From Myxococcales bacterium (GTDB lineage Bacteria; Myxococcota_A; Polyangia; Polyangiales; Houyiibacteriaceae): DNA of 64,000 nucleotides. A model generated the notes under the pieces. It was given only the letters and a program-made list of their open reading frames with translations. It was not told the origin of the DNA and did no database searches. Shown here piece after piece: positions 1 through 8,508 of the stretch; positions within the stretch are counted from its first letter, which is position 1, and every line of letters starts with the position of its first letter. The position numbers and the translations under genes are program-made. The stretch covers positions 62,001-126,000 of the forward strand of contig JAOTYL010000004.1 of the NCBI GenBank assembly GCA_029861865.1. The letters are read 5' to 3'.

Positions 1-1
1 C

Positions 2-1003
2 ACCACTTTCGAGCTCGGGGGGCCGGCACGGTTCTTCGTTCGTGCCGGAGGCACGGAGACCCTCGTTGCGGCGCTTCGTTGGGCTCGCGAAGAGGGTCAC
101 GGGGCGGCCATTCTCGGCGGCGGCTCGAATTTGATCGTACCCGACGAAGGCTACTCGGGTCTCGTGATCCACATGGCCCTTGGTGACATCGATTTTGAAG
201 ACAGTGGGAGGGTCGAGGTTGGTGCGGGCGTTCCGTGGGAGGTCGTCGTCGACGGAGCAGTGACCCGCGACTGGGCAGGCCTCGAGTGCCTGACCGGCAT
301 TCCCGGCTCGACCGGGGCCACACCGATTCAGAACGTCGGCGCGTACGGCCAAGAGGTCGCCGAGGTGATCGAACGCGTCCTGGTGGTCGACCGGGAAAGC
401 CTCGTGCTCGGGGAGCTCGCTCCCGGAACCTGTGAGTTCGGCTACCGCGACAGCATGTTCAAGCGAGAGCCCGAGCGGTATGTCGTCGTCGGCGTGCACT
501 TTGCGCTTCGCCCCGGTGGCGCAGGAACCGTTCGCTATGGCGAGCTCGAAAAGCAAGTTCGACCAAGCGCGTCGCTCGGCGAAATTCGAAACGCCGTCCT
601 CGACCTCCGACGCAAAAAGTCGATGGTGATCGATCCCGACGATCCGAATCACCGGAGCGCAGGATCGTTCTTCCTGAATCCGGTCGTCACGAGGACGGAA
701 GCCGACCATGTCGCGGCGCTTGCTGTGGCTGAAGGGCTAGTTCCTAGCATCGCTGCGGTCCCCAGTTATCCCACGCCAACCGGTGAGGTGAAGCTCGCGG
801 CCGGTTGGCTGATCGAGAAGTCCGGCATCGCCAAAGGCACGCGCCGCGGAGCGGTCGGGATATCGAGCAATCACGCCCTAGCGTTGGTGCACCACGGCGG
901 AGGCACTACCGCTGAGCTACTCGCCTTCGCAGACGAAGTTCGCGCGCGCGTGGCAGACCGCTTTGGCGTTCAGCTGAAGCGCGAGCCCAGGCTCTTGGTC
1001 TAG
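2..1003 (+). CDS. murB: UDP-N-acetylenolpyruvoylglucosamine reductase MurB (5' end cut by window)
   Basis: Catalyses the NADPH-dependent reduction of UDP-GlcNAc-enolpyruvate to UDP-MurNAc in cytoplasmic peptidoglycan precursor synthesis. The frame is open from base 2, so the start lies outside the window; 333 residues are visible. The FAD-binding half carries GGGSNLIV (nt 113-137) and GIPGSTGATPIQNVGAYGQ (nt 295-351). The C-terminal domain has SAGSFFLNP near nt 657-683, containing the catalytic serine of the family, and a C-terminal HALALVHHGGG segment typical of E. coli-type (type I) MurB. The end DRFGVQLKREPRLL matches the usual end of the family, so only the N-terminus is missing. The gene converges on a decayed minus-strand gene whose stop lies 2 nt away. 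Confidence 0.95.
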   Translation, partial: TTFELGGPARFFVRAGGTETLVAALRWAREEGHGAAILGGGSNLIVPDEGYSGLVIHMALGDIDFEDSGRVEVGAGVPWEVVVDGAVTRDWAGLECLTGIPGSTGATPIQNVGAYGQEVAEVIERVLVVDRESLVLGELAPGTCEFGYRDSMFKREPERYVVVGVHFALRPGGAGTVRYGELEKQVRPSASLGEIRNAVLDLRRKKSMVIDPDDPNHRSAGSFFLNPVVTRTEADHVAALAVAEGLVPSIAAVPSYPTPTGEVKLAAGWLIEKSGIAKGTRRGAVGISSNHALALVHHGGGTTAELLAFADEVRARVADRFGVQLKREPRLLV

Positions 1004-1004
1004 T

Positions 1005-1222
1005 TATTCGGCGAATGGGTCGCTGAAGGCGGGGTTATTGAGGAAGTCGTCGTCGGTCAGGGCGTTGAGGAAAGCTTTCAGGTCTTCCCGCTGTTCCGCC
1101 GCGTGCATAGTGATCGATCACGTCGTCCAGGGTCACAAGCGAGCCATCGTGCAGCACACGAGCTAGGAACGCCTCATCGGGTTGTCCTCGGGAACCCGAG
1201 GCAGAGGGATTGCTTCCGGCCA
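1005..1222 (-). pseudogene. Remnant of a di-haem cytochrome c peroxidase / MauG-like gene
   Basis: Three short pieces of a MauG/CcpA-type peroxidase lie in order on the minus strand but in different frames. PLPRVPEDNPM (about 1205-1175) resembles the N-terminal region, DEAFLARVLHDGSLVTLDD (about 1178-1122, continuing as VIDHYARGG to 1095) the C-terminal haem-domain segment, and EQREDLKAFLNALTDDDF (about 1090-1035, ending at TAA 1005) the C-terminus. The central region with both CxxCH haem sites is absent, and there is a frameshift at each joint, so no functional peroxidase can be made. The family normally has 300-400 residues; about 70 codons survive. The remnant sits just downstream of a truncated sensor-kinase gene, which suggests one deletion event removed the end of one gene and most of the other. 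The reading is by motif recognition only. Confidence 0.65.
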
Positions 1223-1244
1223 TCGAGCCGTGAAAAACGATTGG

Positions 1245-1751
1245 CTACCAGGTGCCGGGTTCCCGCCAAAGGGCAGCCCGAGGTTGCCGAAGATCGAACG
1301 CCACGAACATTCCGTAGAGATGCGTCTGGAAATTTTCGCCATGACCATGCTCACCGAGATCGCTGGCCGGGATGTGAACATAGAACAGCCCCGCAAACGA
1401 CACCATCGACAACGCCGCGATCGTCCACGTCCACACCCCCGACAGCATCACCGCCGACATCGCGACGTAGACGACATAAATGATGCTGAACGGGTTGGTC
1501 GGACCCCCCGAGAGATAGAGCACGCCCGTCAACAGAGCCACGTCCAGCACGAAGAATCCGCCGAGAACCTCGACCGACCCCAACGACAGCCAAAGGTTCG
1601 AAACCGCGCCGACCGTGAGCAGCCCCCACATCCATGCCGTAGGCAGCTCGAGCCCTAGCAATCTTTCCGCGACCAGGATCGACGCGGCTTCAATCGCGAG
1701 CGCACCCCAACGCATGCGAGCAAGCCACTGGGCGTTGGTCACCCGAGCCAT
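1245..1751 (-). pseudogene. RegB/PrrB-like membrane sensor domain, kinase part missing
   Basis: The 168-residue product has about five hydrophobic segments and resembles the N-terminal membrane module of RegB/PrrB/ActS redox sensor kinases, notably YLSGGPTNPFSIIYVVYVA (about residues 79-97), the region carrying the GGxxNPF quinone-sensing motif. After HLYGMFVAF (about residues 144-152) the similarity stops abruptly and the frame runs 16 more codons to a stop. The H-box, N and G boxes of the kinase are nowhere downstream. The ATG lies 1 nt after the dnaK stop, so it is probably co-transcribed with the heat-shock operon. It is most likely a truncated gene; a surviving stand-alone membrane protein cannot be excluded. 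Confidence 0.55.
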
Positions 1752-1752
1752 G

Positions 1753-3600
1753 TTACGAGTCTGATTGAGCTTCGCCTTCGGCCTGCGCTTCGAGATCGAC
1801 GCTTCCGTACATGGCCTCGGCGATCTTGTAGGCGCTCAGCTCCAAAGTCTCGAGAGAGTCTCTGATCGCGATCGCGTCGCCGTTTTCTATGCATTGATGA
1901 AGCGTCTCGATGTCGGCTTCGACCTGCGCGACCACGTCTTCGGGGACCATCTCACGACATTCGGCGACTGCGCGCTCACTCGTGTAAAGCAGGGCCTCCG
2001 CCGCGTTTCGCAGCTCGGCGAGCTCACGGCGCTTTTCGTCTGTCGTCTTGTAGGCGTCAGCTTCTTCGATGATCCGCTTGATGTCTTCTTCGGACAGGCC
2101 GCTCGATGCGACGACTCGAATCGCCTGTTCGCGACTGGTCCCAAGGTCCTTGGCTGAAACGTTGACCACTCCATCAGCGTCGATGTCGAAGGTCACTTCG
2201 ATCTCGGGCACTCCGCGGGGCGCTGGGAGGATCGGCGCCAGCTCGAACTTGGCCAACGACTTGTTGTCCTCGCTCATCTCACGCTCCCCTTGGAGCACGT
2301 GAATCGGTACGAAGCTTTGATTGTCGACGCTTGTCGTGAAGATTTCGCGGGCGCGAGTCGGAACCGTGGTGTTCCGTGGGATGAGCTTGTGAAAGACACC
2401 ACCGCCGGTTTCGACACCCAGACTGAGCGGAGTCACGTCGAGAAGAAGCATTTCTTCCACCTCGCCCGCGAGCGCCGCCCCTTGCAACGCAGCGCCCATC
2501 GCGACGACTTCGTCCGGATTGACGCGCTTGTAAGGAGCTTTTCCGAAAAAGTCCGACACTTTGGACTGGACCATCGGCATCCGGGTCTGACCACCGACCA
2601 GGAGGATTTCGTCGATCTCCTCCCTCTTGATACCCGCATCGGTCAGGGCTTGCCCGCACGGTCCGAGTGTTCGGTCGACGATCTCGGAGACGAGTATTTC
2701 GAGCTCACTTCGCTTGAGCTTGGTTTCCAGATGCTTGGGCCCAGTCTCGTCCGATGCGATGAAAGGCAGGTTGATCTCGGTTTCGAGCGAGGAGGACAGC
2801 TCGTGCTTTGCTTTTTCCGCTTGTTCTTTCAAGCGCTGAAGAGCCACACGGTCGTCCCGCAAATCGATGCCACTACTCTTTTGGAATCGACTCGCGAGCT
2901 CTTCGACCAACGCGTTGTCGATGTCTTCGCCGCCGAGATGCGTGTCGCCAGCGGTCGATTTCACGCTAAAGACGCCATTTGCGATCTCGAGGATCGAAAT
3001 ATCGAACGTGCCGCCCCCCAAGTCGTAGACAGCAACGCGCTTTCCTTCTTTTTCCTCGAACCCGTAGGCCAATGCGGCGGCCGTCGGCTCGTTGATGATC
3101 CGGCGCACCTCGAGCCCGGCGATCTTGCCGGCAGCGATCGTGGCGGAGCGTTGCGCGTCATTGAAGTAAGCGGGCACCGTGACGATGGCGTCTGTGACGT
3201 CCTCCCCGAGGAACGACTCCGCAACCTCACGCATCTTCTCGAGCACCATCGCGGAGATTTCCGGCGGCGAGTAGCGCTTGTCCTCGATTTGAACCCAGGC
3301 GTCCCCCCGTTCGCTTTCGACGACGCGGTAGGGCGCCAAGCGAGCGTGCTTTTGTGCTTGCTCCGAGTCGAAAGACAAGCCCATCAGCCGCTTGATCGCG
3401 AAGACCGTGCTTTCGGGATGCGTCACGCCTTGACGCTTGGCGACGCTTCCGACGCGGCGCTCACCATCCTTGGCGAACGATACGACTGAAGGGGTCGTAC
3501 GGCTGCCTTCGGGGTTCGGAATCACCCGCGGCTCGCCATTATCGACAAATGCCACGCAAGAGTTGGTCGTACCCAGATCGATCCCGATGATCTTCCCCAT
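1753..3600 (-). CDS. dnaK: Hsp70 chaperone DnaK
   Basis: ATP-dependent cytoplasmic chaperone acting with GrpE and a J-protein. The 615 residues hold the nucleotide-binding domain from [13 protein letters not shown] (residues 5-17) through the second phosphate loop [12 protein letters not shown] (about 192-203) and [12 protein letters not shown] (about 332-343), then the substrate-binding domain with [14 protein letters not shown] (about 382-395) and a helical lid. The C-terminal tail is acidic and short (ends AQSDS) and lacks a clear EEVD-like end, as is common in bacteria. The start ATG has AGGGCGAG just upstream. The order hrcA-grpE-dnaK on one strand is the classical class I heat-shock arrangement; dnaJ is not adjacent. 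A truncated RegB-like frame follows after 1 nt. Confidence 0.97.
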   Translation of the reverse strand: MGKIIGIDLGTTNSCVAFVDNGEPRVIPNPEGSRTTPSVVSFAKDGERRVGSVAKRQGVTHPESTVFAIKRLMGLSFDSEQAQKHARLAPYRVVESERGDAWVQIEDKRYSPPEISAMVLEKMREVAESFLGEDVTDAIVTVPAYFNDAQRSATIAAGKIAGLEVRRIINEPTAAALAYGFEEKEGKRVAVYDLGGGTFDISILEIANGVFSVKSTAGDTHLGGEDIDNALVEELASRFQKSSGIDLRDDRVALQRLKEQAEKAKHELSSSLETEINLPFIASDETGPKHLETKLKRSELEILVSEIVDRTLGPCGQALTDAGIKREEIDEILLVGGQTRMPMVQSKVSDFFGKAPYKRVNPDEVVAMGAALQGAALAGEVEEMLLLDVTPLSLGVETGGGVFHKLIPRNTTVPTRAREIFTTSVDNQSFVPIHVLQGEREMSEDNKSLAKFELAPILPAPRGVPEIEVTFDIDADGVVNVSAKDLGTSREQAIRVVASSGLSEEDIKRIIEEADAYKTTDEKRRELAELRNAAEALLYTSERAVAECREMVPEDVVAQVEADIETLHQCIENGDAIAIRDSLETLELSAYKIAEAMYGSVDLEAQAEGEAQSDS

Positions 3601-3666
3601 CTCGCCCTAGCCTTCTTTATACCCCGCCGTCGACGATTGTCGCATCTTGTGGCATTTGGGGGCCGA

Positions 3667-4356
3667 TTATTCCGGAGTTGGGTCTTCGCCGTCTGCGTTG
3701 GGGGCGTCATCGTCGCTTTTGCCCTGATCACCTGTCCCGGTCGCGGGTACGGCCACGACGACCATCGCCGGCCGGAGGAGCCGATCTCCGAGCTTGTACC
3801 CGGGCACCACTTCCGCGACGATCGTGCCGGGTGGGTGCTCGTTGGTGGCCTCTTGCTGCATGGCATCGTGGATCGTCGGGTCGAACATCTGTCCAAGAGA
3901 CTCCACGCGCGTCAGCCCCAGCCGATTCGCAACTTCCTCGAAGCCCCGAAGGACCATCTGGACGCCCTCGGCGACAGCCGCCAGGTCGGTGGCGCCGGCA
4001 GTGGCGTCCGTGGCCCGTTCGAGGTTGTCGATGACCGGAAGCACCTCCCGCACCGTGTCTTCGATCGTGCGCCTGCGGACTTCTTCGATCTCTTTGCGGG
4101 ACCGCTTGCGGAAGTTGTCGAAATCCGCCGCGATCCGCAGCAGCTGTTCCCGCATACGATTTCGTTCGGCGCGAGCGCTTTCGACCGCCGACTGCTCTTC
4201 GTCGACCTCGTCCGCTTCTTGGGCGGCTCCGTCTTCTTCGGTGCCCGCCGCCATCTCGCTCTCCGTGGCGGTCTCTTCGTCCGGGTAGATGGTATCTTCA
4301 TCTTCCCTCGCCGCGCTTTGGTCGTCGTCGGATTTTTCCCCCGCGTGTTCGCTCAT
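3667..4356 (-). CDS. grpE: Nucleotide exchange factor GrpE
   Basis: Releases ADP from DnaK. The protein has 229 residues, with a long acidic disordered N-terminus (residues 1-55), then the dimerising coiled-coil helix (RNRMREQLLRIAADFDNFRK, about 65-84) and the C-terminal beta domain with MFDPTIHDAMQQ (about 160-171) and PGTIVAEVVPGYKLGDRLLR (about 179-198), which is the GrpE signature region. An acidic tail of about 25 residues follows. It lies 18 nt downstream of hrcA and 66 nt upstream of dnaK, so the three are very likely one transcript. Confidence 0.95.
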   Translation of the reverse strand: MSEHAGEKSDDDQSAAREDEDTIYPDEETATESEMAAGTEEDGAAQEADEVDEEQSAVESARAERNRMREQLLRIAADFDNFRKRSRKEIEEVRRRTIEDTVREVLPVIDNLERATDATAGATDLAAVAEGVQMVLRGFEEVANRLGLTRVESLGQMFDPTIHDAMQQEATNEHPPGTIVAEVVPGYKLGDRLLRPAMVVVAVPATGTGDQGKSDDDAPNADGEDPTPE

Positions 4357-4374
4357 GATCTGTTCGACTTTCCC

Positions 4375-5427
4375 CTAAGAGTCTTTGGATGTCCCCGGCA
4401 GCCGCCCGTCGAGGAGATCGCTCAGCACATCGGCCGCGAAACCCACCAAGGGTACGTATTGCCTGTAATCCATTCTAGTGGGCCCGACGATTCCAAACGA
4501 GCCTATACTCGAACCATCGCGTCGGTAGGGGCTCGAAATGACGCTGATGTCCTGAACCTCCGAGAGTGCCGCCTCGTGCCCGATAAATACCTGGACGCCG
4601 TCGGTTTCGAGGGTGCGCTCCAATAGCTCGAGAAGCTTCTGCTTCTCCTCGAAGGCATTGAGGTAGCTGCGGATCTTCTCGGCATCTCCGAACTCGGGTC
4701 TGTCGAAGAGAGCTCCCTGCCCTTCGATGACGACGCTCGCGCTTTCGGCCTGACCCTCGACCGTCGCCTCGATCATCCGTTGCGCCTGCTGGCGCAGGTG
4801 TTGGTATTGTCCCTGCTCGGTGGCCAAGCGAACGGCGAGCAAGTCACGCACCGCGCGGAGAGTTCGACCACCGACGAGCTCGGCCAGATAGTTGTTCACG
4901 CGCTCGAGGATGTGGTCGTCGACCGTGAGCTCCGTCACCACGACGCGGTTTTCGACGGAGCCCGAGCGCATGACCAACACCGCCAACGTGCGGTCGCCGG
5001 CCAATCGGATGAATCTCAACTGATCGAGCCGCGCGTCGGCAACCGATGGGCGAGCGATGATCGTTGCCGTGCCCGTGAGATGGCTCAGAAGCTGCCCGGT
5101 CGCACGCACCGCGTCGTCTCCAGGCGCGAGAGCTCGTAGCCGATCGATCAGAGCGGTCCGATGCGCGTCGGAGATCTCTCCTGCCGTCGCCATCGCATCG
5201 ACGAAGAAACGAAACCCCGCGTCCGTAGGCACGCGACCGGCGCTCGTATGGGGCTGATGGAGCAACTCGCTTTCCTCGAGGTCAGCCAGCACGTTTCGAA
5301 TCGTCGCCGGTGACAAGCCCACGGTGTAGCGCTTCGCGATCTGTCGCGAGCTCACGGGCTTTCCCGACGCGATGTACTCAGTTACGACCGCGAACAGGAT
5401 CCGCCGGTGTCTTTCGTCCAATGTCAC
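4375..5427 (-). CDS. hrcA: Heat-inducible transcription repressor HrcA
   Basis: Repressor that binds CIRCE operators upstream of class I heat-shock operons and depends on GroE for folding. The 350 residues begin with the winged-helix domain (LDERHRRILFAVVTEYIASG, then SSRQIAKRY and LSPATIRNVLADLEE), followed by PHTSAGRVPTDAGFRFFVD, the best-conserved HrcA segment, then the GAF-like dimerisation domain. I placed the start at GTG 5427 (VTLDERHR) because GAGG lies 7 nt upstream; the frame stays open to an ATG at 5481, but the extra 18 residues do not resemble the family. I see no perfect CIRCE (TTAGCACTC-N9-GAGTGCTAA) in the 100 nt upstream, so autoregulation through a standard operator is not evident here. 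Confidence 0.93.
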   Translation of the reverse strand: MTLDERHRRILFAVVTEYIASGKPVSSRQIAKRYTVGLSPATIRNVLADLEESELLHQPHTSAGRVPTDAGFRFFVDAMATAGEISDAHRTALIDRLRALAPGDDAVRATGQLLSHLTGTATIIARPSVADARLDQLRFIRLAGDRTLAVLVMRSGSVENRVVVTELTVDDHILERVNNYLAELVGGRTLRAVRDLLAVRLATEQGQYQHLRQQAQRMIEATVEGQAESASVVIEGQGALFDRPEFGDAEKIRSYLNAFEEKQKLLELLERTLETDGVQVFIGHEAALSEVQDISVISSPYRRDGSSIGSFGIVGPTRMDYRQYVPLVGFAADVLSDLLDGRLPGTSKDS

Positions 5428-5529
5428 CGCCACGCCTCGACAAAGTAGAATCCCGGCTCGTCCTGTCAAGCCCGCGACCATGGTCCGGAAATTGGCCCCG
5501 CCGAGCGCCCCGAGGCAGGCTCAGGGCAG

Positions 5530-5814
5530 ATGAAACCCACCGTGGCGCTCCTTCCCTTCCTTCTGATGGTCATGGCGATCATGACCGTGCCGACGTTGGT
5601 CCTCGATGAGCAGGGGTTGCCCCGCTATCGACTGCTCCGCGCCGAGCTCGAGAACCTCCGCGGCTCCAATGAAGAGCTGGTGCAGGAAATCGCCCGTTTG
5701 AAGATCGAGATCGACTCGCTTCGCTCCGACACCAACTACGTCGAACGCATCGCCCGCGACGAGCTCGGGATGGTGCGTCCCGAAGAGTTCGTGTTTCAGT
5801 TCCCGTCCCAATAG
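5530..5814 (+). CDS. ftsB: Septum formation initiator FtsB/DivIC-like protein
   Basis: A bitopic cell-division protein that bridges FtsL and FtsQ in the divisome. The 94 residues have a short cytoplasmic N-terminus, one membrane helix (about residues 5-23, ALLPFLLMVMAIMTVPTLV) and a periplasmic coiled coil (LLRAELENLRGSNEELVQEI, about 34-53), then YVERIARDELGMVRPEEFVF (about 71-90), the C-terminal FtsB/DivIC signature. Length and architecture are normal for the family. It is divergent from hrcA and is followed closely by a c-di-GMP cyclase gene. Confidence 0.88.
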   Translation: MKPTVALLPFLLMVMAIMTVPTLVLDEQGLPRYRLLRAELENLRGSNEELVQEIARLKIEIDSLRSDTNYVERIARDELGMVRPEEFVFQFPSQ

Positions 5815-5883
5815 GTGGGCGCCCGCCATACATCGGGCGGATTTTTTGCTGAACGGGTAGCTGCGGCGTACCACCTCTTGGGT

Positions 5884-7971
5884 ATGACCGCCCTCGTCCA
5901 GGCAGCGCTCCGCGTGAGGCGAACAGCGCGGTCGATGTGGGGAGTTGCCGTCGCCTTTCTGTTGGGCGCGGCTTTGCTCGCTGGCTTCTTCCTTCCGTCC
6001 GATCGGTCACTCGGATGGCAGCATCTCGCCTGGGCTCTCACGTGGGCAACCGTGTTTGGCACCAGGGCTCGGGCCGCCGTTCAGCATGGCGCAGAGCCGC
6101 GGTCGTCGTTCGAGCTCGGCGCGCTACTGCTCGTCGGTGTCCATGCGCTCGTTCAGCTCCGCGGGGGCGTTGTCAGCGAGCTCTACCCTTTGACCTACGT
6201 GGCCGTGGCGTTAGGAGCATCGTTCGCAACAGGTTGGGCTGGGGCGAGCATCGTCGCCTTCGCTGCTGCCCTCGACTTCGGTATTTCGTTTTTCGCTGAG
6301 CACATCAGCGACCCTTCGGTCCTGGCGGCTCATGGATTCTTCGTCATGTCGTTCGGGGTTTTGAATCTCGTCTTCACCCGTGCAGAGATCAGCCGCGTGC
6401 GTAGGAAGTCCAAGCTCGCGTTCCAAGCGCAACAGGACAGAGTGCGCGACGAGACACGCCTATTTCGACTAGTCGCCCCCGCTTCAGAGGGCCTTCGCGA
6501 CGAAGATCGCCTCTACCAGACCAGCGTCCAAGAGGTGCATCAAGCCCTCTATCACACCATCGAGCTCCTCCATCGTACGCTCGGCTTGCACACGTGCATG
6601 CTCTTGATGCCCGGTGAGGACGGCGAGCGGCTTCACATCGTGGAGCTGGTCACCTCCAGCGAGGACATCGCCGATGGACCATTTACCCTAGGGTCAGGGG
6701 CGGTTGGCGCTGCGGTCCGACGCAAGCTGACCACGAACCTCCAGCAGATTCGCGCCGGCTATCGCGGGCTCTGTTATTATCGCGGGCCCGCGGCGGTTCG
6801 CTCGTTTCTCGCGGTTCCGGTGCTCGACAACGGTCACTTTCGGGCGGTGCTGTGCGCCGACCGACTCGACGATAGGCCTTTTACGCCGAAAGAAGAAGAG
6901 CTCTTCCGAAGCAGCACGTCGCACATCCTTCGGTGCGTCGAAAACGAGCGAGTCTTCGTCCAGCTCGAGAGCTCCAAGCGGCAGCAAGAGATCCTCTACC
7001 GGGGCTCGACCGCTTTGAGCACTGCTCTCAACCAAGACGAGGTGATGGAGGTAGGGCTCTCTACCGCAGCCGAGATCGCACCGCACGACTTTGCAGCGAT
7101 CACCGAGTACCAGTCCGAGGGGCGGCGCCACATCGTGCGTCGCGCGATCGGTGAGCACAACCTCGATTTTCAAGGACTTCGTTTCCGCGACAATGCCTCG
7201 CTCACCGCGATGGTGGTGAAGAACAAGCACTACCTTCCTTACCGGGGCGAGTTCGACGCAAAACAACAAACGCTCTTCACCAAGAAAGCCAAGCTCAAAG
7301 GGATGGGTTCATTGCTCGTGTTGCCGCTCGTCGTTCGAGAGGAGCCGATTGGTACCCTGATCGTGGCTGCCAAGTCCGCGCAAGCCTTTGGCGCATCGGC
7401 GCGGGAGACTCTCCAGGCCTTGGCCAACCAACTCGCCGTTGCGATCGCCAATGCTCGCGCCGTTCGCCTGCTGGAGGAAAAGGCCACGACCGATGGGCTC
7501 ACCGGTTGCCTCAACAAACGCGCGTTCCTCGCCGAGATGGAGCAGAGGATCCTTGCGGCCCAGCGATTTCGGCGTAAATTGTCTCTAATTGTGACAGATC
7601 TGGACCATTTCAAGACCGTAAATGACACTTATGGTCATGCCAGCGGTGACCAGGTGCTGCGAGAGCTCGGCCGCGTCCTCAAGCGCGTCAAACGCGAGAC
7701 CGATCTGGTGGCGCGTTTCGGTGGAGAAGAGTTTTGTGTTCTTTGCGAGGAGACCGATGCGCGCGGTGCAAGGCTTCTCGCCGAGCGGGTTCGCGAGGAG
7801 CTACAAAACACCGAGGTGGCCACCGAGCTCGGACCGCTGAAGGTTACGGCTTCGCTCGGGGTCGCGACCTTTCCAGACGATGCAACCACGGCTGAAGCTC
7901 TCTTTGCCCAGGGCGACAAGGCGCTCTACGAGGCGAAAAGTCGCGGCCGAAATCAGGTCTGCACCGTATAG
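5884..7971 (+). CDS. Membrane-anchored GAF-GAF-GGDEF diguanylate cyclase
   Basis: Predicted to make c-di-GMP from two GTP. The 695 residues start with a hydrophobic region of several membrane segments (about residues 18-160), followed by a coiled linker, two GAF-like sensor domains (about 215-360 and 385-530) and a C-terminal GGDEF domain (about 540-690). The active site reads ARFGGEEF near residue 613 and is preceded by RETD five residues earlier, the RxxD inhibitory site, so the enzyme should be active and product-inhibited. I prefer ATG 5884; the frame is open to GTG 5815 directly after ftsB, but that extension reads as untranslated spacer. The ligand of the GAF domains cannot be read from the sequence. 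Confidence 0.9.
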   Translation: MTALVQAALRVRRTARSMWGVAVAFLLGAALLAGFFLPSDRSLGWQHLAWALTWATVFGTRARAAVQHGAEPRSSFELGALLLVGVHALVQLRGGVVSELYPLTYVAVALGASFATGWAGASIVAFAAALDFGISFFAEHISDPSVLAAHGFFVMSFGVLNLVFTRAEISRVRRKSKLAFQAQQDRVRDETRLFRLVAPASEGLRDEDRLYQTSVQEVHQALYHTIELLHRTLGLHTCMLLMPGEDGERLHIVELVTSSEDIADGPFTLGSGAVGAAVRRKLTTNLQQIRAGYRGLCYYRGPAAVRSFLAVPVLDNGHFRAVLCADRLDDRPFTPKEEELFRSSTSHILRCVENERVFVQLESSKRQQEILYRGSTALSTALNQDEVMEVGLSTAAEIAPHDFAAITEYQSEGRRHIVRRAIGEHNLDFQGLRFRDNASLTAMVVKNKHYLPYRGEFDAKQQTLFTKKAKLKGMGSLLVLPLVVREEPIGTLIVAAKSAQAFGASARETLQALANQLAVAIANARAVRLLEEKATTDGLTGCLNKRAFLAEMEQRILAAQRFRRKLSLIVTDLDHFKTVNDTYGHASGDQVLRELGRVLKRVKRETDLVARFGGEEFCVLCEETDARGARLLAERVREELQNTEVATELGPLKVTASLGVATFPDDATTAEALFAQGDKALYEAKSRGRNQVCTV

Positions 7972-8000
7972 GCGTTAGTGGCGTCCCGCCGATAGTGTCG

Positions 8001-8486
8001 TCAACCTCGCCGAAGCTCGAGTGTCTCGGGATCGAGCATCCACTGGAAGGAGCCCTTCCCGTCCTCGACCCGTATCAAGGATGCCGAGCCGGTTCTGAAC
8101 GAACCAAACCCCCGCAACTGGCACAGGTTCCCAGCGAGAATCTCGATCTTGGGCATATGGGTCACCAACACGATGACATCGTCGTTGGCCGCATGCCCGA
8201 GTGGCTCGAGTGCTTGTGCCGTAGTCCCCTCGTCACTCGAAAGGGGGGTGTGCACTTCGACCGGACCCGCGAACTCCGTTTGGGTAGCGGCGAGGATCTC
8301 CGCGGTCTGGATCGCACGAACGAGTGGGCTCGTGTAGATGCAGGCGTACTGTAGGTCCAATCTGGCGAGGGCTTTCCCGACCTCGGTGATCGATGTGCGT
8401 CCCCGGTCGGTCAGCCATCGCAGATGGTCGGTCGGCGCCGACGTCGTATCTACGGCCGCCCCATGCCTCACGAGAAGAACTTGCAT
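8001..8486 (-). CDS. sixA: SixA-like histidine phosphatase
   Basis: Member of the histidine phosphatase (phosphoglycerate mutase-like) superfamily, closest in size and motifs to SixA, which dephosphorylates phosphohistidine on signalling or phosphotransfer proteins. The 161 residues open with MQVLLVRHGAAV, the RHG motif holding the catalytic histidine; YTSPLVRAIQTAEIL (about residues 54-68) supplies the second arginine, and VLVTHMPKIEILA (about 105-117) the second histidine. Start ATG 8486 was chosen because the core begins there; the frame is open another 36 codons into the permease end. It follows the permease gene by 22 nt. The partner protein is unknown; no phosphotransfer gene is adjacent. 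Confidence 0.85.
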   Translation of the reverse strand: MQVLLVRHGAAVDTTSAPTDHLRWLTDRGRTSITEVGKALARLDLQYACIYTSPLVRAIQTAEILAATQTEFAGPVEVHTPLSSDEGTTAQALEPLGHAANDDVIVLVTHMPKIEILAGNLCQLRGFGSFRTGSASLIRVEDGKGSFQWMLDPETLELRRG

Positions 8487-8508
8487 GGGCTGGAGCCTTG
8501 CACGCGGG

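Noticed and set aside
2290-3489. Long plus-strand open frame (399 codons) opposite dnaK
   Set aside because: It is antisense to a clearly conserved chaperone and its composition is the usual GC-driven shadow; no recognisable motif.
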